DNA from: JAUUSJ01 sp051880475
Lineage (GTDB): Bacteria > Bacillota > Clostridia > Lachnospirales > Lachnospiraceae
NCBI GenBank assembly: GCA_051880475.1
Contig: JBJEOA010000010.1
Location: 1-64,000, forward strand
Reading direction: 5' to 3'
Length of the DNA stretch: 64,000 bases
Shown: piece after piece, positions 26,346 through 35,130 of the stretch
How the letters are laid out: every line of letters begins with the position of its first letter
Position numbering within the stretch: the stretch's first letter is position 1
Notes under the pieces: generated by a model
Told to the model about the DNA's origin: nothing
What the model saw: the letters and a program-made list of their open reading frames with translations, nothing else
The model's database searches: none
Position numbers and translations under genes: made by a program

Positions 26346-29186
26346 ATGAGTAAGCAAAATAAAAATATAATAGAAAGATTGTTAGAGTTTTTCTCACAGC
26401 TTATATATGCTTTTTCTTTTTATATGCAGGAACTGAAAGAAAAACTCATTGGTGGAGAAAATAAATCAAAGAAGACTAAAAAATCACAGAACAAACGAAA
26501 AACGATAAAATCTTCTGATTTACAAAAATCAAAACAAAGAGAAGGCGAAAAAACGAAGTCAAGTCAAAGGGTGAGAGAGGAAAATAAGTCGAAATCAAAT
26601 CAAACTACGACGGTGAGACAAGTAAGTATTGAAGATATTTGGGAAGCAATTCAGGAGGAACAAAGACAGCAAGAAAAAATTAAAAATATTTCTAATATTT
26701 ATGAGGTGGGTTCTAAGAGCAAACCAAAATCACATATTACTGAGATTTCTTTGGAAGAAATTAGAAAAAAAAGAGAGCAGGCAAAAGAGCAGGAGAAGAT
26801 AGAAGCGAAATTTCAGGAAAGTACGATAAAAGAGCAAAAACCAGTGGAGCCGGTGCATAAAGTAGAGACTACAAAAGTAAAATTAGAAGTAGAAAAAAAA
26901 GTAGAGAAAGTAGAAAAACCAAAGAAAACAGCAGCAAAAAAAGAGAAGGATTGGTTAAAAAAACAGTTAAAAGATTTAGAAGAAAAAAAGAAAAAATTGG
27001 AGGAATCTGCAAAAAAGAGATTCTCTTCGAAAAAGCCAGAAAATCCAGCTGAGAATATACAAAGAGTAGAAGAAAAAGATACATTTGACAATAAGAGTAT
27101 AGATGAGCAAATGACGAGGACTCTTGAAAAAGAGATTGTTCCAAGACAAGAAGAAATAGTGCGAAAGCAAGAAAAGATAGAGCAAGACAATACTTTAGAG
27201 GAGTTAAAGAAAAAACAAGAAGAACAACTTGAGCTTATTCGTAAAAAGCAGCAAGAACAAGAAGAGCAAAAAATACAGCTTGAGGAGTTTAGGAAGAAAC
27301 AACAAGAACAAAGTAGGTTGCAAGCTGAGGCTAGAAAGCAAAGAGAACAACAGCAGCTAGAAGAAAAAATAAAGAGACAGCAAAGATTAGAAGAGCTACA
27401 AAGAAAAGAGCAAGAAGAAATTGAGGCTTTAAAACGAGAGAAAGAGCAGGCTGATTTAGAGCTTAGGAGAATAAGTCAACAAGAGCAAGAGCAGTTAGCG
27501 GTTTTAAGGAGAAAGCAGCAAGAAAAAGCGCAATTAGAGAATTTAAGATTAGCACAAGATAAAAAACGCGAGGAAGAGTTAAGATTATCACAAGAAGAGA
27601 AGAATCGTGAGGAAGTATTAAGACTAGCACAGGAAGAGAAGAATCGCGAGGAAGCATTAAGATTAGTGCAGGAAGAACTAAGGATTAAGCAAAAACAAGA
27701 AATGATTGCTGAGAAAAATGATGAATTAGGTCAATCTCCAGTAATAGAAAATGAGAGGAAAGAGTGGTCGGAAGATGGGCTGACAGATGAGGAAAATCAA
27801 GGTTTTAAGAAAAGAGATTTTGGTTGGATTCGAAGTGGAACTGTAGCTGCACTTTTTGTAATTATTCTTATGATAGGTGGCAATTTTATTGGAAATAAAC
27901 TTTCTTCTAATATGAATATGATTCCCAAAGCAGAGTCAACGGAGCAAAAAGATAAGACTACTCCAGTTTCACAAGAAGAGAGCAGTGTTACGCTTAGTTT
28001 TGTGGGAGACCTTATTTGTCATATGCCACAATTTCGAGATGCCTATGATGTAAAAACTGGAGAATATAATTTCTCAAAATGTTTTTCTCAAGTTGACCAG
28101 TATTTGCAAGAGGCAGATTTGACAATCGGTAATTTAGAGACAGTATTTGCAGGAAAAGAACAAAACTATAGTGGATATCCTACTTTTAATACACCAGATG
28201 ATTTTGCTAGAACTTTAAAAGAAGTGGGATTTGATATTTTAACTACGGCAAATAATCATTGTTTTGACCGAGGAGAGACTGGTATCGTGAGAACACTTGA
28301 TGTACTTGATGAAGTGGGAATTAGCCATATGGGTACTTATAGAAATGCACAGGAAAAGAATAATATTATAATAAAAGAAGTAAATGGAATTAAATTTGCT
28401 TTTGTATCTTTTACTACTTTTATCAATATGGGTACGAATATTGCCACAGATAATATTAATTATTTGACACAAGAGGAAGTAAAGAGCCAGATTCAGTTGG
28501 CCAAGGCACAAAATCCAGATTGTATTGTTGCAATGCCACATTGGGGAACGGAATATGAAACTACACCAAACGATGAACAAAAACAGGCGGCAGATATGTT
28601 GATTGAGGCAGGAGCAGATATTATTGTCGGAAGTCACCCTCACGTTGTCCAAAAGATGGGAAAGAAGAAAGTAACGGGAGAGGACGGTAATACAAGAGAA
28701 GTATTTGTAGCATATTCTTTGGGCAATTTTACTTCCAATCAAAATAGTGAATATACGAGAGATGAGGTTATTTTAAATCTGGAAGTGAAAAAAGGAGCGA
28801 ATGGTATCTATATTGAAAAGATAGGATATCGACCAGTTTATATGAATAAACAAGGAACTGGTGTTAATACGAAGGATTTCCAACTAATCGATATTATAAC
28901 ATATAAAAAGGAATTCACTCAAAATGGAGATGAAGAGGCACAAAACCTTTATAATACAGTACAAGGTTCTGAGGAGCATATAAAAATGCTCTTAAGAGGA
29001 GAGGCTTTGGAAGATAAAAATGCCAAGGAAATAGAGTCGTCAGCTGTGGAGGGCGAGACGACAACGGCACAAAATAGCCAGACAACTGCAGTATCTACAA
29101 CGGCACAAAATAGCCAGACAACTGCAGTATCTACAACGGCACAAAATAGCCAGACAGCTACAGCATCGACAACGATAACTAGATAA
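26346..29186 (+). CDS. Membrane-anchored CapA-family metallophosphatase-like protein
   Basis: About 946 residues. Residues 100-470 are a highly charged Lys/Glu/Gln coiled coil (many EEKNREE/KKQQEQ units), probably cytoplasmic. One transmembrane segment follows (VAALFVIILMIGG, about 500-520), then an extracellular CapA (poly-gamma-glutamate synthesis) domain: SFVGDLICH, IGNLETVFAG, TANNHCFDRG, MPHWGTEYE and GSHPHVV. The C-terminus is a Thr/Ala/Gln tail of three 12-residue repeats. The ATG at 26346 has GTAGGGAG eight bases upstream; an earlier ATG at 26322 lies within tarJ. Placement after tarIJ suggests a role in a wall polymer, but the substrate is unknown. Confidence 0.75.
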   Translation: MSKQNKNIIERLLEFFSQLIYAFSFYMQELKEKLIGGENKSKKTKKSQNKRKTIKSSDLQKSKQREGEKTKSSQRVREENKSKSNQTTTVRQVSIEDIWEAIQEEQRQQEKIKNISNIYEVGSKSKPKSHITEISLEEIRKKREQAKEQEKIEAKFQESTIKEQKPVEPVHKVETTKVKLEVEKKVEKVEKPKKTAAKKEKDWLKKQLKDLEEKKKKLEESAKKRFSSKKPENPAENIQRVEEKDTFDNKSIDEQMTRTLEKEIVPRQEEIVRKQEKIEQDNTLEELKKKQEEQLELIRKKQQEQEEQKIQLEEFRKKQQEQSRLQAEARKQREQQQLEEKIKRQQRLEELQRKEQEEIEALKREKEQADLELRRISQQEQEQLAVLRRKQQEKAQLENLRLAQDKKREEELRLSQEEKNREEVLRLAQEEKNREEALRLVQEELRIKQKQEMIAEKNDELGQSPVIENERKEWSEDGLTDEENQGFKKRDFGWIRSGTVAALFVIILMIGGNFIGNKLSSNMNMIPKAESTEQKDKTTPVSQEESSVTLSFVGDLICHMPQFRDAYDVKTGEYNFSKCFSQVDQYLQEADLTIGNLETVFAGKEQNYSGYPTFNTPDDFARTLKEVGFDILTTANNHCFDRGETGIVRTLDVLDEVGISHMGTYRNAQEKNNIIIKEVNGIKFAFVSFTTFINMGTNIATDNINYLTQEEVKSQIQLAKAQNPDCIVAMPHWGTEYETTPNDEQKQAADMLIEAGADIIVGSHPHVVQKMGKKKVTGEDGNTREVFVAYSLGNFTSNQNSEYTRDEVILNLEVKKGANGIYIEKIGYRPVYMNKQGTGVNTKDFQLIDIITYKKEFTQNGDEEAQNLYNTVQGSEEHIKMLLRGEALEDKNAKEIESSAVEGETTTAQNSQTTAVSTTAQNSQTTAVSTTAQNSQTATASTTITR
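29061..29168 (+). repeat. Three 36-bp tandem repeats in the CapA-like gene
   Basis: Units start at 29061, 29097 and 29133. The first two are identical and the third has several changes. Each encodes TTAQNSQTTAVS or a close variant, so copy number can change without shifting frame. Confidence 0.9.
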
Positions 29187-29215
29187 AGAAAAGTTTGAAA
29201 AGACTTAATTTTATG

Positions 29216-29250
29216 GCGCAGCAGTTTTTTACTGCTGCGCTTTGCATTTT
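29216..29250 (+). terminator. Terminator after the CapA-like gene
   Basis: A perfect GCGCAGCAG / CTGCTGCGC stem with a TTTTTTA loop, followed by a T-rich stretch. Confidence 0.75.
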
Positions 29251-29401
29251 AAGAGTTTTGAGCGGGAATTCGCGGTGACTTGTTGCTGAGTAGTTCACTA
29301 TAAGTGTTTTACACGAAAAATAGGTGAGTAATGAGTGGAAATAAAAGGATGTATTTTGTAAAATGAGAAGAAAATATGCGAAGAGGATTGGTAAGATATG
29401 A

Positions 29402-30112
29402 ATGCTCAAAATTGCAGTATGGGATAAAGATGAAATATTTTTGCAAAATTTTCGGGAGGAAATCATGAGATTTGAGAAAGAAAAGCAGATAAAAATTTTA
29501 GTGGAAAATTTTGAAAATATATTTCAATTAGAAGAAGCTTTAATACAACAATTCCAAATTTTTTTCTTAGATATGGAAAGTATCCAAATGAAGGGAGAAG
29601 AAGTTATTCGTTTTATAAGAAAGAGGGATAAAAAAGCATATATCATTTTTATGGATTCTAATTGTAAACATTTAGCACAAAATTATGAAGGGAATGCGTC
29701 AAGATATTTAATAAAACCAATCTCATATAAAGTATTAAAAAATGAGATAAAAAGGGCGATGCGTGTATTAGAAGTTCAAAAAAAGGAAGCAATTGTTTTA
29801 AAAAGTAGAAATAGTTGGTATAAAGTTTATTTATCAGATATCCGATATATTGAGACGGCAGGTAGATTTACAAAGGTGTATACGGAAATTGGAATTTTAG
29901 AGACGAAGAAAAGAATGAAAGAATATGAGAGTATTTTAAAGACAAAAGGTTTTGTTCGATGTCATAATAGCTATATTGTTAATTTAAAATATGTGCGAGA
30001 AATTAGAAAGTTTGAGGCAATCTTAGAGACAGGAGAGAGGGTATTTATTAGTAAAGCAAAGAAAAGGATGACGAAAGAAAAGTTTATAGAATATATAGGA
30101 AATATGATATGA
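29402..30112 (+). CDS. LytTR-family response regulator, orphan
   Basis: 236 residues. An N-terminal receiver domain has the phosphoacceptor Asp in FFLDMES near residue 56 and the conserved Lys in IKPISYK. The acidic pair at the start is divergent (WDKDE). The C-terminal LytTR DNA-binding domain shows YIETAGRFTKVYT and FVRCHNSYIVNLKYV. LytTR proteins bind paired direct repeats upstream of bacteriocin, virulence or autolysis genes. No sensor kinase is adjacent, so the signal partner must lie elsewhere. Confidence 0.88.
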   Translation: MLKIAVWDKDEIFLQNFREEIMRFEKEKQIKILVENFENIFQLEEALIQQFQIFFLDMESIQMKGEEVIRFIRKRDKKAYIIFMDSNCKHLAQNYEGNASRYLIKPISYKVLKNEIKRAMRVLEVQKKEAIVLKSRNSWYKVYLSDIRYIETAGRFTKVYTEIGILETKKRMKEYESILKTKGFVRCHNSYIVNLKYVREIRKFEAILETGERVFISKAKKRMTKEKFIEYIGNMI

Positions 30113-30138
30113 AATGAGAAAAGCAGCTTGGTCAGTGA

Positions 30139-30167
30139 TTGAAAATGAGAGGAAAACTTGATATAAT
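30139..30167 (+). promoter_or_regulatory. Promoter upstream of the C_GCAxxG_C_C gene
   Basis: TTGAAA (30139-30144), 17 bases, TATAAT (30162-30167). Confidence 0.7.
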
Positions 30168-30252
30168 AAAAAAGATTTATTTTGTAAATCAGAATTAAAA
30201 ATTAGCACAAATCAGATAAAAGATAATTATAATTTAAGGAAATGGAGAAAAA

Positions 30253-30723
30253 ATGAAAGATAGTAAATACTCAGAAAAAGCTGCACAATTATTTAAAGAA
30301 GGATATAATTGTTCCCAGGCAGTGTTGCTTGCCTTTTCGGATAAATGTGAAATAGACGAAAAACAAGCCGCAACACTTGCCTCTTCTTTTGGTGGAGGAA
30401 TGGGAAGATTAAGAGAAGTTTGTGGAACGGTGAGTGGAATGTTTATGGTTGCAGGATTATTATATGGATATGATGATCCAAAAGCAGGAGAAGAAAAAAC
30501 AGAGCATTATAAGAGAATACAATATTTAGCGAAGAAATTTGAGGAAGAATATGGTTCTATTATATGCCGTGAATTATTAGGTCTCGATGTAAAAAGACAA
30601 ACTTATGTTCCTGAAAAGAGAACGAAAGAATATTATAAAAAAAGACCATGTGTTGAGTTGGTCGCTTTTGCAGCAGGCTTATTAGAAGAATATATCAATG
30701 AGATGGAGAAGAAAAATTCTTGA
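30253..30723 (+). CDS. C_GCAxxG_C_C family putative redox protein
   Basis: 156 residues matching the family named for its cysteine pattern: NCSQAVL near the start, FGGGMGRLREVCGTVSG in the middle, then IICRELLG and RPCVELV. Members are common in anaerobes and are thought to be redox-active, possibly metal-binding; no reaction is established. It has its own promoter, and AAATGGAGA precedes the start. The flavoprotein gene follows with a separate promoter. Confidence 0.85.
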   Translation: MKDSKYSEKAAQLFKEGYNCSQAVLLAFSDKCEIDEKQAATLASSFGGGMGRLREVCGTVSGMFMVAGLLYGYDDPKAGEEKTEHYKRIQYLAKKFEEEYGSIICRELLGLDVKRQTYVPEKRTKEYYKKRPCVELVAFAAGLLEEYINEMEKKNS

Positions 30724-30748
30724 CGGATAATTAGAGAGCGAATATACT
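30720..30748 (+). promoter_or_regulatory. Promoter of the flavin reductase gene
   Basis: TTGACG (30720-30725) overlaps the previous gene's stop codon; TATACT (30743-30748) follows after 17 bases. Confidence 0.6.
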
Positions 30749-30781
30749 ATATGTAAAGTTAGTATTTTAGGAGGAATAGAT

Positions 30782-31294
30782 ATGTCATATAAAGAAATAA
30801 AAATAGAAGAATTACAATTTAATCCTTTCTCCAAAATTGGAAAGCAGTGGATGCTTATTACAGCCGGAACAAAAGAAAAGTTTAATACGATGACAGCAAG
30901 TTGGGGAGGAGTAGGGGTAAACTGGGGAAAAAATGTAGTTACAACCTATATCCGTCCACAGCGTTATACAAAGGAATTTGTTGATGCCAATGAGACCTTT
31001 ACGATTTCTTTTTATGAAGAGAAATTTAAAAATGCATTAAACATATGTGGTAGTATTTCTGGAAGAGATGAGGATAAAGTTAATAAGGCGAAATTAACTC
31101 CTTATTTTGTAGAGGATACGGTCGCTTTTTCTGAGGCAGAGATGATTTTTGTCTGTAAAAAATTATATCAGACAGTGCTTGAGCCAGAGGGATTTTTAGA
31201 GAGCGAGAAAAATTTAGATGATAAATGGTATCCGCAAAAGGATTATCACACAATGTATATATCCGAAATACTAAAAGTATTGATAAAAGAATAA
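30782..31294 (+). CDS. Flavin reductase-like FMN-binding protein
   Basis: 170-residue split-barrel flavoprotein. MLITAGTKEKFNTMTASWG and TYIRPQRYT are typical FMN-binding stretches, and FTISFYEEKFKNAL follows. Relatives reduce flavins with NAD(P)H or serve as FMN-binding redox partners. The specific electron donor is not evident. AGGAGG precedes the start. Confidence 0.85.
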   Translation: MSYKEIKIEELQFNPFSKIGKQWMLITAGTKEKFNTMTASWGGVGVNWGKNVVTTYIRPQRYTKEFVDANETFTISFYEEKFKNALNICGSISGRDEDKVNKAKLTPYFVEDTVAFSEAEMIFVCKKLYQTVLEPEGFLESEKNLDDKWYPQKDYHTMYISEILKVLIKE

Positions 31295-31326
31295 AAAAAT
31301 GTGCATAGATGGAAAGGAATAATAGC

Positions 31327-32190
31327 ATGAAAAAAATTGCCGTTGTTACAGATAGTAACAGTAGTATGAGCCCAGAGGAAGCAAAGAGCATCGGAGTATT
31401 TTTTGTCTCTATGCCGTTTTTTATTGACGGGGAGCTTTTCTTTGAGGGAAAAGACCTTACACAAGAAAGGTTTTACGAAAGATTAAAAAATGATGTGCAT
31501 ATTTCTACTTCTCAGCCGTCTCCCGGAGATATTACAGACTTATGGGATGAGATTTTAAAAGAGTATGATGAGATTGTTCATATCCCTATGTCAAGTGCAT
31601 TAAGCAGTTCTTATCAGACAGCGAGTATGTTGGCGCAAGATTATGACGGAAAAATTTTTGTTGTAAATAATAAGAGAATATCTGTTACGCAAAGACATTC
31701 TGTTTTAGATGCTCTTGCTATGATAGAAAAAGGATATGACGGGGCAAAAATTAAAGAGATTTTGGAAAAAGAAGGGTTAGAGTCAAGTATTTATATTGCT
31801 CTAGAAACTTTAAAGTATCTAAAAAAAGGCGGTCGTATCACTCCGGCGGCAGCAATGCTTGGAACTGTTCTCAATTTAAAACCAGTTCTCCAAATTCAAG
31901 GAGGAAAATTAGATTCTTATGCAAAGGCAAGAGGAATGAAGCAAGCAGAGCGTATCGTTATTGAGGCAATTAAAAAAGATTTGCAGGGTAGATTTTGCGG
32001 GCAGGAAGTTTTTATTGATGCAGTGTATTCTGGAAGTGAGGAACATGGTAAAATGTGGAAACAAAAAATGCAAAAGGCATTCCCAGAATATGATATTCAT
32101 CTCGCTCCACTTTCGCTTAGTGTGGCATGTCATATCGGAGATGGGGCAATCGCAGCTACCTGTGTTCGAGTGATAGACGAGAGAAAATAA
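31327..32190 (+). CDS. DegV family fatty-acid-binding protein
   Basis: 287 residues starting MKKIAVVTDSNSSM. The DegV fold is shown by TSQPSPGDI, PMSSALSSSYQTA and LKYLKKGGRITPA. DegV/FakB-type proteins bind a fatty acid and present it to the kinase FakA for phosphorylation; FakA is not in this window. An in-frame ATG at 31309 exists, but GGAAAGG lies ten bases before 31327 and the protein then begins at the conserved strand. A terminator follows. Confidence 0.88.
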   Translation: MKKIAVVTDSNSSMSPEEAKSIGVFFVSMPFFIDGELFFEGKDLTQERFYERLKNDVHISTSQPSPGDITDLWDEILKEYDEIVHIPMSSALSSSYQTASMLAQDYDGKIFVVNNKRISVTQRHSVLDALAMIEKGYDGAKIKEILEKEGLESSIYIALETLKYLKKGGRITPAAAMLGTVLNLKPVLQIQGGKLDSYAKARGMKQAERIVIEAIKKDLQGRFCGQEVFIDAVYSGSEEHGKMWKQKMQKAFPEYDIHLAPLSLSVACHIGDGAIAATCVRVIDERK

Positions 32191-32200
32191 ATATATGAAT

Positions 32201-32249
32201 AAAAAAGTCTTAGGAAGTTGGATTAAAAAAATTTTCTAAGACTTTTTTG
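32201..32249 (+). terminator. Terminator after degV
   Basis: AAAAAAGTCTTAG pairs with CTAAGACTTTTTT. Confidence 0.85.
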
Positions 32250-32382
32250 TTTATCTAAATTTTAGAAAAATTTTAAAAAAATTTAAGAAAGAATTTAGAT
32301 AAAAATAATTGTAAAAAAAAGTAAAATATGGTAATATATTTATATGAAAACATATTTTCAAATAAAATTCAAGGAGGAGCAG

Positions 32383-33261
32383 ATGACTTATGAACAATTT
32401 TTGCATTATGTAAGTGAACATATTGCAGATGAGATTATCGATGGACAAAATTGTCGGATTTTTATTAAAAAAATTAATAAAAATAATGGTTTTTACGTGG
32501 AGAGTTTACATATTTATAGAGAGGGAAGTAAAGTTTCTCCCTCTATTGAGTTAAATCCCTTTTACGAGAGATATCTAGATGGAGAAAAAGCAGAAGAAAT
32601 TTTGAGAGAGATAGCGGATTTATACGAAAAGAATAAAGACTGTGGTTTTCCTCTTCCAGTTTCTATCAAAGAATTTTCCTCTATTTCTGATCGCATTATT
32701 ATGAGATTAGTTAATTATGATAGAAATCAGACCGCATTACAAGAATGTCCTCATATTAAAATCTTGGATTTGGCAGTTACGTTTCGCTGGCTCGCATATC
32801 AAGATGAGATAGGAGTTTCCACAGCATTAATTACGAATCGGGAGATGGAAGTATGGGGAAAGAAGGTAGAGCAATTATATAAGATTGGAGTAGAAAACAC
32901 TTCTAATTTCTTTCCTGCGAAAGTGCGAACGATGAGGGAGGTGTTAAGGGATTATATTGATATTGGAGAAGATGGATTAGAGATTTATATTTTGACAAAC
33001 CAGATGGGAATTCATGGGGCTGTCTGTATGTTATATGAATCTGTATTAGAGAGATTTAGAAGACAGATAGGAAGAGATTTTTTTATTTTGCCAAGCAGTA
33101 TTCATGAGGTTATTCTAGTTCCCGTCATGGATTATCTAAAGAAGGAAGATTTATATCAACTTGTAAGTCAAGCAAACGGTTCTATTGTTTCTGCTCAGGA
33201 AGTATTATCTGACTGTGTTTATTTATATGAGGAGCAGAAGCATCAAATTTCAATTCTATAG
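32383..33261 (+). CDS. DUF5688 family protein of unknown function
   Basis: 292 residues without signal or membrane segments. It has the layout I associate with DUF5688, a family common in Lachnospiraceae: an N-terminal EQFLHYVSEHI region, a central MRLVNYDRNQTALQECPHI and a C-terminal FILPSSIHEVILVP. No catalytic motif is visible. AAGGAGGAG precedes the ATG at 32383; an upstream in-frame ATG at 32344 has no ribosome-binding site. Confidence 0.75.
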   Translation: MTYEQFLHYVSEHIADEIIDGQNCRIFIKKINKNNGFYVESLHIYREGSKVSPSIELNPFYERYLDGEKAEEILREIADLYEKNKDCGFPLPVSIKEFSSISDRIIMRLVNYDRNQTALQECPHIKILDLAVTFRWLAYQDEIGVSTALITNREMEVWGKKVEQLYKIGVENTSNFFPAKVRTMREVLRDYIDIGEDGLEIYILTNQMGIHGAVCMLYESVLERFRRQIGRDFFILPSSIHEVILVPVMDYLKKEDLYQLVSQANGSIVSAQEVLSDCVYLYEEQKHQISIL

Positions 33262-33458
33262 TTCACTGTAAGAATTTCTAGCATCATGAAGTAATGAGAT
33301 ATTCATTCATGAATATCGGCAAAAGTAGATGTCTTAATTTTCTAAAAAAACACAAAAAATCACAAAAATATCTTAAAAATATATCAATAATAAAATAAAT
33401 ATGATAAATTTTGAAAAAAAAGAACATTCAAAATATTTGAAAAATTCTTACAATTTCA

Positions 33459-33487
33459 TTGACTTTCCAATTTTAGTATGATATTAT
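33459..33487 (+). promoter_or_regulatory. Promoter of the cold-shock gene
   Basis: TTGACT (33459-33464), 17 bases, TATTAT (33482-33487). It leaves a short leader of about 45 bases rather than the long structured leader of E. coli cspA. Confidence 0.65.
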
Positions 33488-33539
33488 AGGAACATCGTCA
33501 AGTTTGGCGGAAAATAATATTTATTTTGGAGGTAACATG

Positions 33540-33740
33540 ATGAGCAAAGGTACAGTAAGGTGGTTCAATAACCAAAAGGGATATGGGTTTATTTCAGATG
33601 AACAGGGAAAGGATATTTTTGTACATTATACAGGATTGAATATGTCTGGATTTAAATCGTTAGAAGAAGGTCAAAGTGTTGAGTTTGATATCGTAAAAGG
33701 TGAAAAAGGACCACAGGCAATCAATGTTACAAAATTATAA
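33540..33740 (+). CDS. Cold-shock domain protein
   Basis: 66-residue single OB-fold RNA chaperone. RNP1 is KGYGFI and RNP2 is DIFVHY. Two adjacent ATGs at 33537 and 33540 are possible; GGAGG is seven bases from the second, giving the usual MSKGTVRWF start. Monocistronic, with promoter and strong terminator. Confidence 0.93.
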   Translation: MSKGTVRWFNNQKGYGFISDEQGKDIFVHYTGLNMSGFKSLEEGQSVEFDIVKGEKGPQAINVTKL

Positions 33741-33780
33741 GATTCGTACCTTTTGATATATAAGTTTATGTCCTTTAGGC

Positions 33781-33848
33781 AAAAAAGCTGTTAGAAAGAT
33801 TTTAGTCATATTATATATATGAGATAAATTCTTTTCTAACAGCTTTTT
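33781..33848 (+). terminator. Terminator after the cold-shock gene
   Basis: An 18-base arm AAAAAAGCTGTTAGAAAG at 33781 pairs with CTTTTCTAACAGCTTTTT at 33831. Confidence 0.85.
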
Positions 33849-33862
33849 CTATAAATGATATT

Positions 33863-34054
33863 GGGGTCAAAAGGTATTTTTCCCCCAACGGATGCCTACG
33901 AATTGCTCCGTTGCTTAGCAACTCCCACAATTTTGCAAACATTCGGAATCCGCTGATTTACTATGTAAATCGCTGCTTCCTCATATTTGGCGAGTCCCAA
34001 GGTCAAATATCTTATCATGCAAGCATGAACGGTTTTTGAGCCTTTTGACTTTGA
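33863..34054. repeat. Large palindromic intergenic element
   Basis: About 190 bp between the convergent csp and DUF4250 genes. The ends are the inverted repeat GTCAAAAGG (33866) / CCTTTTGAC (34041). The centre is the hairpin GATTTAC-TAT-GTAAATC (33954-33970), and the flanks are imperfectly complementary throughout (for example GCAAACATTCGGAA against TTCCTCATATTTGGC). Further small hairpins occur (AACGGA/TCCGTT, CATGC/GCATG). It has higher GC than its surroundings and no coding potential. It is unrelated in sequence to the element at leuS. Confidence 0.7.
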
Positions 34055-34056
34055 CA

Positions 34057-34245
34057 TCATATAAATTGATTTTTAGTTTCGTCGTATTTGAAACCAAATT
34101 GATTTAATTGATAAGTAAGTTCCTCTTTAGAAATTTCCATATCTGCACAAAGATGTTCTAGAGATGGATAAAAATCTCTAAGACGAGTATTGATAAAACT
34201 GTATAAAATAAAGGGGTCTTTTGGTAAATTTTTATTTGAATTCAT
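34057..34245 (-). CDS. DUF4250 domain protein
   Basis: 62 residues. LPKDPFILYSFINTRLRDFY and the helix-turn-helix-like EHLCADMEISKEELTYQL match DUF4250, a small family widespread in Clostridia with no known function; a DNA-binding role is plausible. AGAAAGGAAA precedes the start on the minus strand. A perfect 9-bp hairpin (TAGCTGTCT / AGACAGCTA, 34287-34308) lies upstream. Confidence 0.8.
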   Translation of the reverse strand: MNSNKNLPKDPFILYSFINTRLRDFYPSLEHLCADMEISKEELTYQLNQFGFKYDETKNQFI

Positions 34246-34529
34246 ATTATTTTCCTTTCTTTTGTTTATTCCATATGTATTTTTTATAGCTGTCTTCTTA
34301 GACAGCTATATTCGTTTTTGGGGGATAGTTCTTTCCTATCTTATAGTTTCCTATAACTTTTCTTGCTATATAAAATAATTGCTGATACAATAAAGAAAGG
34401 TCAAGGATATAGGTTTTGATAAGGAAGAATATATTTTATCTATATTTAGAAAATTTATGCAAGAAATATTATTAAGTTATTCATTATTATATAAGATGGG
34501 ACTGTTAAGGTCAAGGAGAAAAAAAGAAA

Positions 34530-35123
34530 ATGGAAATTTATTTTGTGAGACATGGTCAGACAGATTATAATATACTAAAAAAATATTATGGAAGAACGGA
34601 TGTAGAGTTAAATGAAGAGGGACAAAAGCAGGCGAGAGAAATGGCAAGATTTTTGTCGGAACTTTCTTTTGATAAAATTATTACGAGTCCTCTAAAGCGA
34701 GCTTATGATACGGCAAAAATTATAGAGGGGGATAGAGGAATTTTCATAGAAAAAGAAGAGTTATTATGTGAACAAAATTTTGGGATATTTGAAGGAAAAA
34801 CTTATGAGCAACTTCAAAATGAATATCCAAAGGAATTAAAAGAGTGGAATGAAGATTTTTCTAATATAGCACCTAGAGGTGGAGAGAGTTTTAGACAGGT
34901 TAGGGAGAGGGCAGATAAATTTTTAGATAAACTAAAGGGGCAAAAGATAAATAAAGTTTTAGTTGTCGCACATAAAGGAATCTTTGGTCATTTTTTTGCC
35001 TCCATGTTGGGACTTCCCTTGGAGGGGTTTTGGAATTTCGTATTTGAGCAAGGTTGTTATTCGAAGGTTTCTATGGAAGATGGATACGCTATTATAAGAA
35101 AAATAAATGAAAGGATTGGATAA
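34530..35123 (+). CDS. Histidine phosphatase family protein
   Basis: 197 residues of the phosphoglycerate mutase-like superfamily. The phosphohistidine motif is FVRHGQT at residue 5, the second half has VVAHKGIFGH, and GEGG-like PRGGESFRQV lies between. In this branch the substrate is uncertain; small phosphorylated metabolites are typical. AAGGAGAAA precedes the start. rarA follows within eight bases, so they are probably co-transcribed. Confidence 0.85.
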   Translation: MEIYFVRHGQTDYNILKKYYGRTDVELNEEGQKQAREMARFLSELSFDKIITSPLKRAYDTAKIIEGDRGIFIEKEELLCEQNFGIFEGKTYEQLQNEYPKELKEWNEDFSNIAPRGGESFRQVRERADKFLDKLKGQKINKVLVVAHKGIFGHFFASMLGLPLEGFWNFVFEQGCYSKVSMEDGYAIIRKINERIG

Positions 35124-35130
35124 GAGGAAA

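Noticed and set aside
26813..27190. Several overlapping minus-strand frames opposite the CapA-like gene.
   Set aside because: They are antisense shadows of the Lys/Glu-rich coiled coil (Phe/Leu/Ser-rich translations) without ribosome-binding sites.
29291..33272. TAGTTCACTRTAAG occurs at 29291-29304 and 33259-33272, suggesting a shared operator.
   Set aside because: Only two copies, one overlapping a stop codon, with different surroundings; chance is likely in AT-rich DNA.
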